Assembly: GCA_014155875.1 (NCBI GenBank)
Contig: JACEFZ010001381.1
Span: forward strand, 917,001 to 981,000
From: Cepaea nemoralis
Taxonomy: Eukaryota; Mollusca; Gastropoda; Stylommatophora; Helicidae
Reading direction: 5' to 3'
DNA: 64,000 nt
The notes under the pieces were generated by a model, which saw only the letters and a program-made list of their open reading frames with translations, was not told the origin of the DNA and ran no database searches. The position numbers and the translations under genes were made by a program. Positions 32,901 through 43,838 of this stretch are shown here, one piece after another (within the stretch, counting starts at the first letter, position 1; the number at the start of each line of letters is the position of its first letter).

Positions 32901-33587
32901 ATCCTGCCTTCACACGCTGGGTAGACATACCCTAGTTCACCGCTTGGTTTGACACCAAATTGGCTATCCACGCCTGGTTTAGCCAGCCTCTCACAGCTGG
33001 TGGCCGCTGTCGCATGCTGACAGCTACTTTTTAACGTTTGTTATATTTCAAAAATGTGAACTTGTTACAGCTTATTTTCAATTTCTTTTTCTAATCTGCA
33101 TAAAGTGTGGTTTTGTCAGTAACATTCTCTCTCAATGGCTTAGTGAGGTTACAGAATATTCTGTATCACCAACATCTACTACAGATTCAGTGCTTGTTCT
33201 GCTGGAAATGTCAATACAATCAACAAAAATACAAAACTGGAAACAATGACATATATTTGTGGTTTGATGACTGTTGGTACGATTGGAGTTTAACAGATGA
33301 AGTGCATGCATGTCTGAAAGCACTGGTTTCTGTACAAGAAAGGTATTACATTACATTTCACAGTAACTTCACCCAGTGCGTTGAAAGAAAAACAAAAACC
33401 AGATGCAGTTTCAACAGAAATGTAATCCACCAGTAACATGGCTACAATCACATAATATTCACATCAATTCGCTTGCATGTAGCACATACTTTGTCCCTTT
33501 CATTCTCGCACACATTCTCTCCCCACCCACTTTCAGACTCTAGCAAAATTCAGTAAAATTACAAATTTAATATATATTACATGAACA

Positions 33588-33683
33588 CTACGCTTTCTTG
33601 GATTCCTCTGCTGCAGCTGCTTCAATCCACTTTTGTTCTTGTTTTAATTCAATTTTTCTTTTGCGTTCCTCAAACACTCTGAG
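33588..33683 (-). CDS. PET100: PET100 homologue, terminal exon
   Basis: On the minus strand a strong acceptor (TTTGATTCCAG) opens a 96-bp exon that encodes LRVFEERKRKIELKQEQKWI and then EAAAAEESKKA before TAG. The Glu/Lys-rich helix matches the C-terminal tail of PET100, a small inner-membrane protein needed for assembly of cytochrome c oxidase (complex IV). It joins in phase 0 to the exon at 34683-34715. An ATTAAA poly(A)-like hexamer lies just downstream (33566-33571). With the two upstream exons the protein is 71 residues from the available Met, close to the known size of about 70 residues. Confidence 0.75.
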   Translation of the reverse strand, partial: LRVFEERKRKIELKQEQKWIEAAAAEESKKA

Positions 33684-34004
33684 CTGGAATCAAAGGAAAA
33701 ACAAGGCACAATGAAAAGGTGTGTAAAATTATCTTTTACTTAACTTACTTGCCTTCCTAGACAGCAGCATAAAAAAGGTACAAGGTGAAGGGCCCAGTTT
33801 CATGTCGTCATGGTATTGAAAAGAACAAGTTATTTGCATGTCCGTTAGCTCAGTTGTTTGCCATTGCTTTCTGATGTCCAATGCCTCATGCCTTTGAAAT
33901 CAGTGTATAACAATGCAAAATTAATGCATAATCATGTATTTCTGCTTCTAAATAGTTCGTGGCTGATTTTGAACCCTCTGTATGATGGAGAATTTGTTTT
34001 CTTT

Positions 34005-34265
34005 GTTCGCTCGCTTTAAACTCAAGTGCAGTCCATTCACATGCTACCACTTCTAGTGCACTGGACTGGTTTTTGCATGTGAATTAGCTTTCCCTATTAC
34101 CAGTGTCTCTCGCCATCTGACAAACCTACTCCGTCTTCAGAGGTACTTGTAATTTACATCCCAAAGTCAAGGACGAGAAGTCAACATTTTAGTCAACTGA
34201 CCACTACCTCAGCATTAGCACGCCAGATATTTAAGATCTGTTATCCATTCGGCCATTCTGACCTC
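34005..34265 (-). mobile_element. SINE, family 1 copy (in PET100 intron)
   Basis: The minus strand begins with the tRNA-like head 'ggtcagaatggccgaatgga' and carries the family-1 body. It lies between the second and third recognised PET100 exons. Confidence 0.8.
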
Positions 34266-34682
34266 CTGCTGGAGGATTATATCAGGGATATATTCGCCCA
34301 TTTCCTGGACCAAATGCCACTCAGTGTATGATGTGACTAATATCACGACAGACACCTTATCTGCCAGGAAATGTTTTGCTACCCAGTTTATGAGGCTAGA
34401 ATGATCTCAGAGCCACGTGGTCTCGACAAAATCACCAACTTGAATAGTACTATGTGTCAACAAATTTTACAAATTGCCTTAGATGCTGAGATAAATGGAT
34501 CTGTTCATATAATACTGACGAATGAATGCACACAAGCCACCCACATGCACATTTATGATACTTACACAATTGTTTAATGTACTAACAAAATTATACGCAT
34601 CATTTAGTATGTCTGTCTGGTCTGCCTTATTTTCAATAATAAATCTATGTATACAAAATGTTAAAAACTGTTAACTGCTTAC

Positions 34683-34715
34683 CACTTCTGGGTCTGTGGG
34701 TGGAAATACTTGGGC
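34683..34715 (-). CDS. PET100: PET100 homologue, 33-bp internal exon
   Basis: The minus strand has acceptor TGTTTTGTTTCAG and donor GTG/GTAAGC enclosing exactly 11 codons, AQVFPPTDPEV. FPP is a conserved feature after the membrane-proximal segment of PET100 family proteins (human has WPPE at this position). It is phase 0 at both ends, so skipping it would keep frame. It is separated from the upstream exon by a 6-kb intron packed with satellites. Confidence 0.75.
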
Positions 34716-35144
34716 CTGAAACAAAACAGATAATCTCATTACATTCATGTGTTGGATTCATGGGCCAGCTTCGACACACTTAGAATTAGTACTCACTAGG
34801 AGCATCTCAGCTCAGTGCATACACTCCATCCGGCAAGGATCCAAACACATGTGCTTTAAATATTCTGTTGTGCATAAGTTTTCTCATTTTGAAATTTAGC
34901 CAGGGCAGAGATCAATTTGGCCCTATATTTATGATTTCCAGCTATTGAGACATTTTCAACGTGTCTACACAAGAGTGCATATTTTTAAGCCCTTATTCAA
35001 GAAGCCTAGAGATGTAATCCACTATCAAAGAATCGGTAGGTAGTATAGTATCCTCAGGACCTTTATTTGACAAAATAAAGTACCCACAACAGAAGTCATA
35101 CCTTTTCTGGTGTGTTCTGAGCTAAAGGCAATCATAGCTCTATG

Positions 35145-37665
35145 CCATTCTACCCGCTATAAAATTAATGATTATATGCTACAGTGTAACAGTTCATGTG
35201 CTCAATATCATGCCATTCTACCCCCTGTAAAATTCATGATTATATGCTACAGTGTAACAGTTCATGAGCTCAATATCATGCCATTCTACCCCCTATAAAA
35301 TTCATGATTATATGCTACAGTGTAACGGTTCATGTGCTCAATATCATGCCATTCTACCCCCTATAAAATTCATGATTATATGCTACAGTGTAACAGTTCA
35401 TGAGCTCAATATCATGCCATTCTACCCTCTATAAAATTCATGATTATATGCTACAGTGTAACAGTTCATGTGCTCAATATCATGCCATTCTACCCCCTAT
35501 AAAATTCATGATTATATGCTACAGTGTAACAGTTCATGTGCTCAATATCATGCCATTCTACCCCCTATAAAATTCATGATTATATGCTACAGTGTAACCG
35601 TTCATGTGCTCAATATCATGCCATTCTACCCCCTATAAAATTCATGATTATATGCTACAGTGTAACCGTTCATGTGCTCAATATCATGCCATTCTACCCC
35701 CTATAAAATTCATGATTATATGCTACAGTGTAACAGTTCATGTGCTCAATATCATGCCATTCTACCCCCTATAAAATTCATGATTATATGCTACAGTGTA
35801 ACAGTTCATGTGCTCAATATCATGCCATTCTACCCCCTATAAAATTCATGATTATATGCTACAGTGTAACAGTTCATGTGCTCAATATCATGCCATTCTA
35901 CCCCCTATAAAATTCATGATTATATGCTACAGTGTAACAGTTCATGAGCTCAATATCATGCCATTCTACCCCCTATAAAATTCATGATTATATGCTACAG
36001 TGTAACAGTTCATGTGCTCAATATCATGCCATTCTACCCCCTATAAAATTCATGATTATATGCTACAGTGTAACCGTTCATGTGCTCAATATCATGCCAT
36101 TCTACCCCCTATAAAATTCATGATTATATGCTACAGTGTAACAGTTCATGTGCTCAATATCATGCCATTCTACCCCCTATAAAATTCATGATTATATGCT
36201 ACAGTGTAACAGTTCATGTGCTCAATATCATGCCATTCTACCCCCTATAAAATTCATGATTATATGCTACAGTGTAACAGTTCATGTGCTCAATATCATG
36301 CCATTCTACCCCCTATAAAATTCATGATTATATATTACAGTAACAGTTCATGAGCTCAATATCATGCCATTCTACCCCCTATAAAATTCATGATTATATG
36401 CTACAGTGTAACAGTTCATGTGCTCAATATCATGCCATTCTACCCCCTATAAAATTCATGATTATATGCTACAGTGTAACAGTTCATGTGCTCAATATCA
36501 TGCCATTCTACCCCCTATAAAATTCATGATTATATGCTACAGTGTAACAGTTCATGTGCTCAATATCATGCCATTCTACCCCCTATAAAATTCATGATTA
36601 TATGCTACAGTGTAACAGTTCATGTGCTCAATATCATGCCATTCTACCCCCTATAAAATTCATGATTATATGCTACAGTGTAACAGTTCATGTGCTCAAT
36701 ATCATGCCATTCTACCCCCTATAAAATTCATGATTATATGTTACAGTGTAACAGTTCATGTGCTCAATATCATGCCATTCTACCCCCTATAAAATTCATG
36801 ATTATATGTTACAGTGTAACAGTTCATGTGCTCAATATCATGCCATTCTACCCCCTATAAAATTCATGATTATATGCTACAGTGTAACAGTTCATGTGTT
36901 CAATATCATGCCATTCTACCCCCTATAAAATTCATGATTATATGTTACAGTGTAACAGTTCATGTGCTCAATATCATGCCATTCTACCCCCTAGAAAATT
37001 CATGATTATATGCTACAGTGTAACCGTTCATGTGCTCAATATCATGCCATTCTACCCCCTATAAAATTCATGATTATATGCTACAGTGTAACAGTTTCAT
37101 GTGCTCAATATCATACCATTCTACCCCCTATAAAATTCATGATTATATGCTACAGTGTAGCAGTTTATGAGCTCAATATCATGCCATTCTACCCCCTATA
37201 AAATTCATGATTATATGCTACAGTGTAACAGTTCATGAGCTCAATGTCATGCCATTCTACCCCCTATAAAATTCATGATTATATGTTACAGTGTAACAGT
37301 TCATGTGCTCAATATCATGCCATTCTACCCCCTATAAAATTCATGATTATATGCTACAGTGTAACCGTTCATGTGCTCAATATCATGCCATTCTACCCCC
37401 TATAAAATTCATGATTATATGCTACAGTGTAACAGTTCATGAGCTCAATATCATGCCATTCTACCCCCTATAAAATTCATGATTATATGCTACAGTGTAA
37501 GAGTTCATGTGCTCAAGATCATGCCATTCTACCCCCTATAAAATTCATGATTATATGCTACAGTGTAACAGTTCATGACCTCAATATCATGCCATTCTAC
37601 CCCCTATAAAATTCATGATTATATGCTACAGCGTAACAGTTCATGTGCTCAATATCATGCCAGTT
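35145..37665 (+). repeat. 68-bp satellite, about 37 copies, highly homogeneous
   Basis: The unit runs from 'ccattctaccccctataaaa' through 'gctacagtgtaacagttcat' to 'gctcaatatcatg' and repeats every 68 bases. Variation is confined to a few sites: A/C in 'gtaac(a/c)gttc', T/A in 'catg(t/a)gctc', C/T in 'tatg(c/t)tac'. Each unit has a CTATAAAAT motif. The array lies inside the PET100 intron. Such homogeneity suggests recent amplification or ongoing homogenisation. Confidence 0.98.
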
Positions 37666-37671
37666 GTATTT

Positions 37672-37798
37672 ACTTCCCAGGTACCCACTTTAGGCTGGGT
37701 CAACCTGGGAGCCCAGGCCCATTTTGAAATGCCAACCTAGATGGGGATTTTAACACATGACCACCAGGCTAGCCACTGTGCTACCACGGCTCCAGGGT
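37672..37798 (-). mobile_element. SINE, family 2 copy (partial)
   Basis: The minus strand has a tRNA-like head ('agccgtggtagcacagtggc'), then 'gtgttaaaatccccatct' and 'ccaggttgacccagcctaaa'. It abuts the end of the 68-bp satellite. Confidence 0.75.
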
Positions 37799-37942
37799 TT
37801 GTGTAGTATACCTTTGATCAAATCTATCTCTCTGACTGTGAGGTCTGCCACTAGCTCTACAGAAGTAATTTTTCTTATAGTATAAGCATACATAGTAGCT
37901 GATTGGCCTTCACTCTCACAAGATGTCTAAATGACTTTCATT

Positions 37943-38018
<76 letters not shown>
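37943..38018. repeat. (CT)n(TA)n compound microsatellite
   Basis: About 32 bases of CT repeats are followed by about 44 bases of TA repeats. Confidence 0.95.
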
Positions 38019-38025
<7 letters not shown>

Positions 38026-38507
38026 TCATTTCAGAGAGTAGAATCTGTAGTTCTAATTTAATCTCTTCTATTACAATCCACTCTGATGGAAAAAATTGTT
38101 GTATTCTACAATTGCTTACATTTATAAAAATCAAAAGATGGCATCATTGATGGTGTATTTTAGGAAGGCTTTAATACAGGTAATCACTGTGCCGTTTCAG
38201 ACTGCATTTTACCTTGAATAGACAAAAATCCCTCGTCTTACTGGGAATTAAAACCCAGTTCACATGATGTATGGGTCCGATATCACATTCCTTGGGCAAT
38301 CATCATTTCTCTGCTTTGTTTAGACCTAGTGATAAAGCCCTACAATAATTAAGTGTCAGGAACACACAGTTCAACTGGTACTCTCTACACTCATCTTCTA
38401 TTTTCCTTCAGTCTTATTATTGTAAGAGGAGTAATATAACTGCTAGACCCAGACAGTTACAACTTGTTTAATAAATTCAAAATGTGTGCCTATTCTTTGA
38501 AAATAAG

Positions 38508-38551
38508 TGGAGGCGGACAAGACATGCCTAGATTTTATAGTTCAGTCACAT
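38508..38551 (-). repeat. Solitary inverted unit of the 45-bp satellite
   Basis: 'gaggcggacaagacatgcct' followed by 'agattttatagttcagtcac' is the reverse complement of one unit of the array that begins about 420 bases downstream. Confidence 0.9.
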
Positions 38552-38972
38552 GCAGAATACTTTGTTTCCTACAATATAGTGAAAACGTCACCACAAGACG
38601 TTTGAGACCACTGAAATAACATGAGAAAAAAATTCATGTATTGATGGCACAACAGAAGCAAAAAGAACAGAAGTAGCAATTTATTGGCATAAAAGAAACC
38701 AAAATAAAAGAAGTGATTATTTATTTATTATAAGTTTGATCACTATTTCTTTTCTTTGCTCCTGGAGTGTCAATCAATACATGTCAATGTATTTCTCATT
38801 TTAGGAATATAATAGCCGGCTGGAAAGTAATTACTCTGTCCAAATGCCAATTAGAACATATTAGGAACTGATATTAGACCAACTGAAATGACAGCTTTAT
38901 TTTCCCAGCAGTGCCCACCCCTTTATGAGGCTGGGTCCACTCCAGAGCTGTACTGGTCATGTTTAGAACCCT

Positions 38973-40137
38973 GCCTCTGCTGGTGCCTGAACTATAAAAT
39001 CTGGACATGTCTTGTCCGCCTCTGCTGGTGACTGAACTATAAAATCTGGACATGTCTTGTCCGCCTCTGCTGGTGACTGAACTATAAAATCTGGACATGT
39101 CTTGTCCGCCTCCGCTGGTGACTAAACAATATAATCTAGGCATGTCTTGTCCACCTCTGCTGGTGACTGAACTATAAAATCTGGACATGTCTGCCTCTGC
39201 TGGTGACTGAACTATAAAATCTAGGCATGTCTTGTCTGCGTCTGCTGGTGACTGAACTATAAAATCTAGGCATGTCTTGTCTGCGTCTGCTGGTGACTGA
39301 ACTATAAAATCTGGACATGTCTTGTCCACCTGTGCTGGTGACTGAACTATAAACTCTAGGCATGTCTTGTCCACCTGTGCTGGTGACTGAACTATAAAAT
39401 CTGGACATGTCTTGTCTGCCTCCACTGGTGACTAAACTATAAAATCTGGACATGTCTTGTCCGCCTCCACTGGTGACTAAACTATAAAATCTGGACATGT
39501 CTTGTCCGCCTCCGCTGGTGACTAAACTATAAAATCTGGACATGTCTTGTCCGCCTCTGCTGGTGACTAAACTATAAAATCTGGACATGTCTTGTCCGCC
39601 TCTGCTGGTGACTAAACTATAAAATTTGGACATGTCTTGTCTGCCTCTGCTGGTGACTGAACTATAAAATCTAGGCATGTCTTGCCCGCCTCCACTGGTG
39701 ACTAAACTATAAAATCTGGACATGTCTTGTCTGCCTCTGCTGGTGACTGAACTATAAAATCTAGGCATGTCTTGTCCACCTCTGCAGGTGACTGAACTAT
39801 AAAATCTGGGCATGTCTTGTCCGCCTCTGCTGGTGACTAAACTATAAAATCTGGACATGTCATGTCCGCCTCTGCTGGTGACTGAACTATAAAATCTAGG
39901 CATGTCTTGTCCACCTCTGCTGGTGACTGAACTATAAAATCTAGGCATGTCTTGTCTGCCTCTGCTAGTGACTAAACTATAAAATCTGGACATGTCTTGT
40001 CCGCCTCTGCTGGTGACTAAACAATAAAATCTAGGCATGTCTTGTCTGCCTCTGCTAGTGACTAAACTATAAAATCTGGACATGTCTTGTCCGCCTCTGC
40101 TAGTGACTGAACTATAAAATTTAGGGATATCTTGTCA
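38973..40137 (+). repeat. 45-bp satellite, about 26 copies
   Basis: The unit reads 'gcctctgctggtgactgaac' then 'tataaaatctggacatgtct' then 'tgtcc'. Variants include ctgg/ctag, gact(g/a)aac and ctgga/ctagg. One unit (about 39187) is shortened by 6 bases. Because 45 is a multiple of three, long minus-strand open frames result: 303 codons at 39172-40083 with a 15-residue period such as MSRFYSLVTSRGGQD, and 183 codons in a second frame. I treat these as by-products, not genes. The array lies in the PET100 intron. Confidence 0.97.
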
Positions 40138-40304
40138 AGTGAAGAGAGAGTAAGTGCAGCCTGTCAGTTAGAACGCTGCACTGGTTTTCTAGTTGAGCAA
40201 AAATATGAATACTCTTCAACTAAATGTCACAACATAAAAAAGTTACTGCGACAAGCTACTGAAATGATATAAATAAACAGCAAGTAAATAATGCACCAAT
40301 TGAA

Positions 40305-40470
40305 ACAGCATCCGGGAAGGTAACCCAGTCAACAAATGTCTGAAGATGTCGGATATGTCGGCCGAAAGGTACAAATATCACAGCTTTGCTGTAAACAGGC
40401 AAAACACAATTACGACTAAAACAACATTCCGTACGAACACAGAAAAAGAAGAAACAGGATGAAGCATGGA
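40305..40470 (+). mobile_element. Short interspersed repeat (GTCGGATGTG family)
   Basis: It shares 'tccgggaaggtaaccc', 'gatgtcggatatgtcggccg' and 'cagctttgctgtaaacaggc' with 41015-41165. It ends in an impure GAA tail. Confidence 0.8.
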
Positions 40471-40736
40471 CAGTGCTGATATCAATGCAGTGCAGGCATT
40501 TACTGATGAGAATCTATGCTAGGCTCGACTACACGAATTGGGACTGAAACCTGGTAAAACAATTAATGTCGTCTTCAACATCAGAAGAGGAGATATCATA
40601 ACCAACTCCTCAAGGAAACAGTGGGCAGAAATACTTTGGGATGGCTGCTGCACCATACGACTAAGCATGCAAGGTATGCCCAATATACAGTGACATCATT
40701 CAACAATAACATAAACTGCAAATTAGTGTTACTTAC

Positions 40737-40823
40737 TCTCTTTTCCATCATCCAACTCTCAAAAAAATATGGCTGGTTGAAACAATAAAACAATCCAACA
40801 GGGAAGGTGATGTACACAGCCAT
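40737..40823 (-). CDS. PET100: PET100 homologue, transmembrane exon
   Basis: On the minus strand acceptor TTCCCTCAG is followed directly by ATG, and donor GAGA/GTAAGT closes an 87-bp exon. It encodes 29 residues: MAVYITFPVGLFYCFNQPYF then FESWMMEKR. The run YITFPVGLFYCFNQPYFFE is the PET100 signature: a single membrane helix beginning Tyr-x-x-FPV, with an aromatic/Gln segment after it, close to human IYLTFPVAMFWVSNQAEWFE. PET100 sits in the mitochondrial inner membrane and supports cytochrome c oxidase assembly. Known orthologues have about nine extra residues before this Met, so a short 5' exon probably lies further right; I did not find it. All recognised exons join in phase 0. Confidence 0.8.
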
Positions 40824-41014
40824 CTGAGGGAACACATTTAAGAAAAAAGATACAGGTCAAATATTCATTTCAACTGTATGTGTATGTATTACACATATTG
40901 ATGTGGAAAAGATTAGACTCGACAGCAACAATCAATATTTTGTTATGATGCATTATTTTGTATATATATCTGAAAATCCGGTGAATCATATAACAATATC
41001 AAATGAGTTCATTT

Positions 41015-41165
41015 CCCCCGGGAAGGTTAACCCGGTCAACAAATGCCCGCAGAAGTCGGATGTGTCGGCCTAACGACGTAAGAACGCAGCTCTGCTGTAA
41101 ACAGGCACAACGCAATCATGTCCGGAAAAAAAACTCCGGATGAACGCAGAAGAAGAAGAAGTGAG
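41015..41165 (+). mobile_element. Short interspersed repeat (GTCGGATGTG family), best copy
   Basis: It runs from 'cccccgggaaggttaacccg' through 'gcagaagtcggatgtgtcgg' to an A-run and a GAAGAAGAAG tail. A non-templated simple tail suggests retroposition. Confidence 0.8.
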
Positions 41166-41169
41166 TTCA

Positions 41170-42510
41170 TTTTAAAAGTATTTTAAAAGTAAATGTCAAA
41201 CATAATAGGAATCTGAACTAACTGTAATGCTAAATAACATTGAAATATAGGAATCTGATATGAGTTAAATGCCAAGTGACCAACGATTGGAATCTATTAA
41301 CAAAATGTTCAGGTAAATGACACGAATATAATGTAAACAAAATTCAACTCATTATATAACACAAGCTGTCAACAGCATCAACTTCATGTAGATGGATAAA
41401 AAAAATGTAATGTATCCAGTAAATCATCCAATTTGTTGTAAATACTGCAAGAAAACATTGCGTTGGAAACTACAACTGAAATATACACACTCCATGCCTG
41501 TGGTGGGAATCAGTTAATTCTACCACAGCAAATGTTTGGTTTGATTAATATTATACAGTAACACTCTAATTGTACACGGATGTCTTCAGATCACACTCTA
41601 TCACTAGGAGAATGTCAACACAGAGCACATATTCTGTAGCACCAGTCAGAGTTCAAATGTGTGTACACACTGAACTAGTCAACTACACATACGACATATA
41701 TTTGCTTTCTGAGATTGAGAAACAATTTGCCTGTACTGAGGTGAAGTTCTGCTACTTGTTTCTATTTCCGATAACCAAACTGAATGTCCCCACAGGTCTT
41801 CCTAATTCTTTGACCTTATCCAAAAAGGCTAAATATTCACTCCACTTATCTGCTCTTTACAAATGTAACCTGTTTTGCCACACACATTCTACATGTGGTC
41901 TGGCGTTGTAGTGATCATGGTAGTGAAAGTACCATGCATCATAAGAGGCAGTTGGAGATGGCAGGGGAGTTGGCGTGACACTATAGCTACCTCATCTCAT
42001 ATCAAACTTTAGCTGAAGATCCAAAGAGTTGAGTGAACAAGTCTATTAAGTGTTGGCAGTCAGTTGGTTGAGGATCGCTGCTCCATTAGGATATGAAAGG
42101 CAGAAGAAGAAAAAGAAGATGATGCACTGGCTCGCTTAGTTCATGTAGAATATTAATTATACATTCTGACACAGCTGATTTGTCCTCGCATTACAATGTG
42201 CACTTATTTTATCACTACTTTACTTTCTGATTCTGTTAGAAATGTGTCCCATTGGAGTATGGAAGAGGTAATAAGTAAAATAATGTTTTTATTGATAGTA
42301 ATAAATATTTAATAATTTACAATTATGGGATGATCTATTCATTTTCGAAGTGACTATTCATACCCCGACTATGAATAAATTACTCCTTTATTCATTGTGG
42401 AACTTTCCCGGCTGGTCACGTGATTTGCCAAGTCATGTGACTTAATGTATGTGACGTCATCAGCACATGTGAGTGGCTATATTATATATTTTTATTGATT
42501 CCAAATCGTA
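41170..42510. other. Intergenic or intronic, no gene recognised
   Basis: An open frame at 41570-41911 has no domain or splice context. Near 42000-42110 a GAAGAAGAAAAAGAAGA tract may be a LINE tail. If the missing first PET100 exon is here, I could not identify it. Confidence 0.4.
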
Positions 42511-42582
42511 TCCTCAGTAGCATAGTGGTAAGTGTCTCCACCTGATACGCGGGAGCTTGAGGTTCGATTCCCTGCCGGACAC
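42511..42582 (+). tRNA. tRNA-Asp-like sequence, probably a pseudogene
   Basis: The 72-base segment has a near-canonical A box (TAGCATAGTGGT) and B box (GGTTCGATTCC), and is followed at once by a run of 12 T, a Pol III terminator. Overall it resembles metazoan tRNA-Asp, but the anticodon position (42544-42546) reads GAT instead of GTC. The acceptor, anticodon and T stems each contain mismatches. It is probably a decayed tRNA or a SINE head. Confidence 0.55.
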
Positions 42583-42664
42583 TTTTTTTTTTTTAATTCT
42601 TCAGCAATTAATTGGGTGAAAGCAATTTTTTAATAAACAAATATTAGGAACTAAAGAAGTAAAC

Positions 42665-43135
42665 AGGCACAGTACAGAATGTGGCTTAGATATTAACATC
42701 CAAAAAACAAAACAACTATGATAATTAGCAGTGAAAATGAAAGGTCATCAATGAACATCACAGTAAATGAGCAAATACTAGAATAAGTAACTAGTTTCTT
42801 CTATCTTGGACATAAAATAACACATGAAGGCAGAAGTGAAATGGAAATCAAAAAGAGAATAGGAATGGCCAAAAATGTTTTCAACAGCATGAAATCAGTA
42901 TTAACATCTAGAGAGATTAATAACACATTAAAAATGAGAATTGTCAAATGCTACGTACATTCAATGCTACTGTATGGTGCGGAAGCCTGGACATTGAACA
43001 AGCAACTAGAAAGTCGCATAGAGGCCCTGGAGATGTGGATATACAGACGAATAGGTCGTTTTTCATGGAAACGAAAACAATCAAATGTAGAGGTCCTAGA
43101 AAAGGTCGGTAACGTAAACAAAGATGGATGCCTGT
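42665..43135 (+). pseudogene. LINE fragment, RT C-terminal region
   Basis: After a stop the frame 42841-43137 reads MEIKKRIGMAKNVFNSMKSV, YVHSMLLYGAEAWTLNKQLE and EMWIYRRIGRFSWKRKQSNV. These parallel the TGATG-tailed LINE at 48751-49609 (IRSRIGQAKAAF, LLYGSESWNVN, MWFLRRMLRIPW). It lacks both ends. Confidence 0.8.
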
Positions 43136-43250
43136 AAACAGTAAGTGTACAGAAACGTAAGTTAACAATTCTTGAACTCGCCTGGGGACACAATTATTTG
43201 TATTGGGAATACCAATCTGGAGAATTATTCTTGATATTTAAACAGCCATA

Positions 43251-43350
43251 CTTCAACTGTGTAAAGTATCCCTTTATTCATACTTCAGCTATGTATACAG
43301 TATCCGTTTATTCATACTTCAGCTATGTATAAAGTCTCCCATTCATTTTT
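43251..43350 (+). repeat. 34-bp tandem repeat x3
   Basis: 'cttcagctatgtatacagta' plus 'tccgtttattcata' recurs three times with small changes. Confidence 0.8.
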
Positions 43351-43471
43351 GTCAATTTCATTGTCATTATCACGTGCAGTGATATTTTCATTTAATTTTG
43401 GAAATGGAAAAGAAACAATTTAAGAAAATAATAACAGGCAGTATAGTTGTGCTGATCACATGGCCTTACGT

Positions 43472-43838
43472 GCCGGCGACGCATCTTTCAAATGTCTGCC
43501 CTATCAAATGTCGATGGTACGTGACATGCCTACCATGTTTGTAATGAGTAACGGGGAATCAGGGTTTCGATTCCGGAGAGGGAGCATGAGAAACGGCTAC
43601 CACATCCAAGGAAGGCAGCAGGCGCGCTACTTACCCACTCCTGGCACGGGGAGGTAGTGACGAAAAATAACAATACAGGACTCTATTGAGGCCCCGTAAT
43701 TGGAATGAGTACACTTTAAACCCTTTAACGAGGATCTATTGGAGGGCAAGTCTGGTGCCAGCAGCCGCGGTAATTCCAGCTCCAATAGCGTATATTAAAG
43801 TTGTTGCAGTTAATATTAAAGTTGTTGCAGTTAAAAAG
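43472..43838 (+). rRNA. 18S rRNA gene fragment (isolated, truncated)
   Basis: The 367 bases match the conserved eukaryotic 18S region from GCCGGCGACGCATCTTTCAA through AAACGGCTACCACATCCAAG and GGGAGGTAGTGACGAAAAAT to CCAGCAGCCGCGGTAATTCC. It corresponds roughly to nucleotides 300-670 of 18S. It stops at GTTAAAAAG, where the gene normally continues into ctcgtagttgg. The last 21 bases ('atattaaagttgttgcagtt') are duplicated. A few positions deviate from universally conserved bases. No 18S sequence precedes or follows, so it is an orphan fragment, not part of an rDNA array. Confidence 0.93.

Noticed and set aside
33107..33436. 109-codon plus-strand frame after an acceptor-like TTTTGTCAG
   Set aside because: Two competing frames are open in different parts and neither shows a domain or donor; not enough for an exon call.
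35145..37665. CRISPR-like array of regular repeats
   Set aside because: There are no unique spacers; the full 68-bp unit is repeated, so this is satellite DNA in a eukaryotic genome.
41570..41911. 113-codon plus-strand frame
   Set aside because: No domain, no splice context and composition like the surrounding AT-rich DNA.
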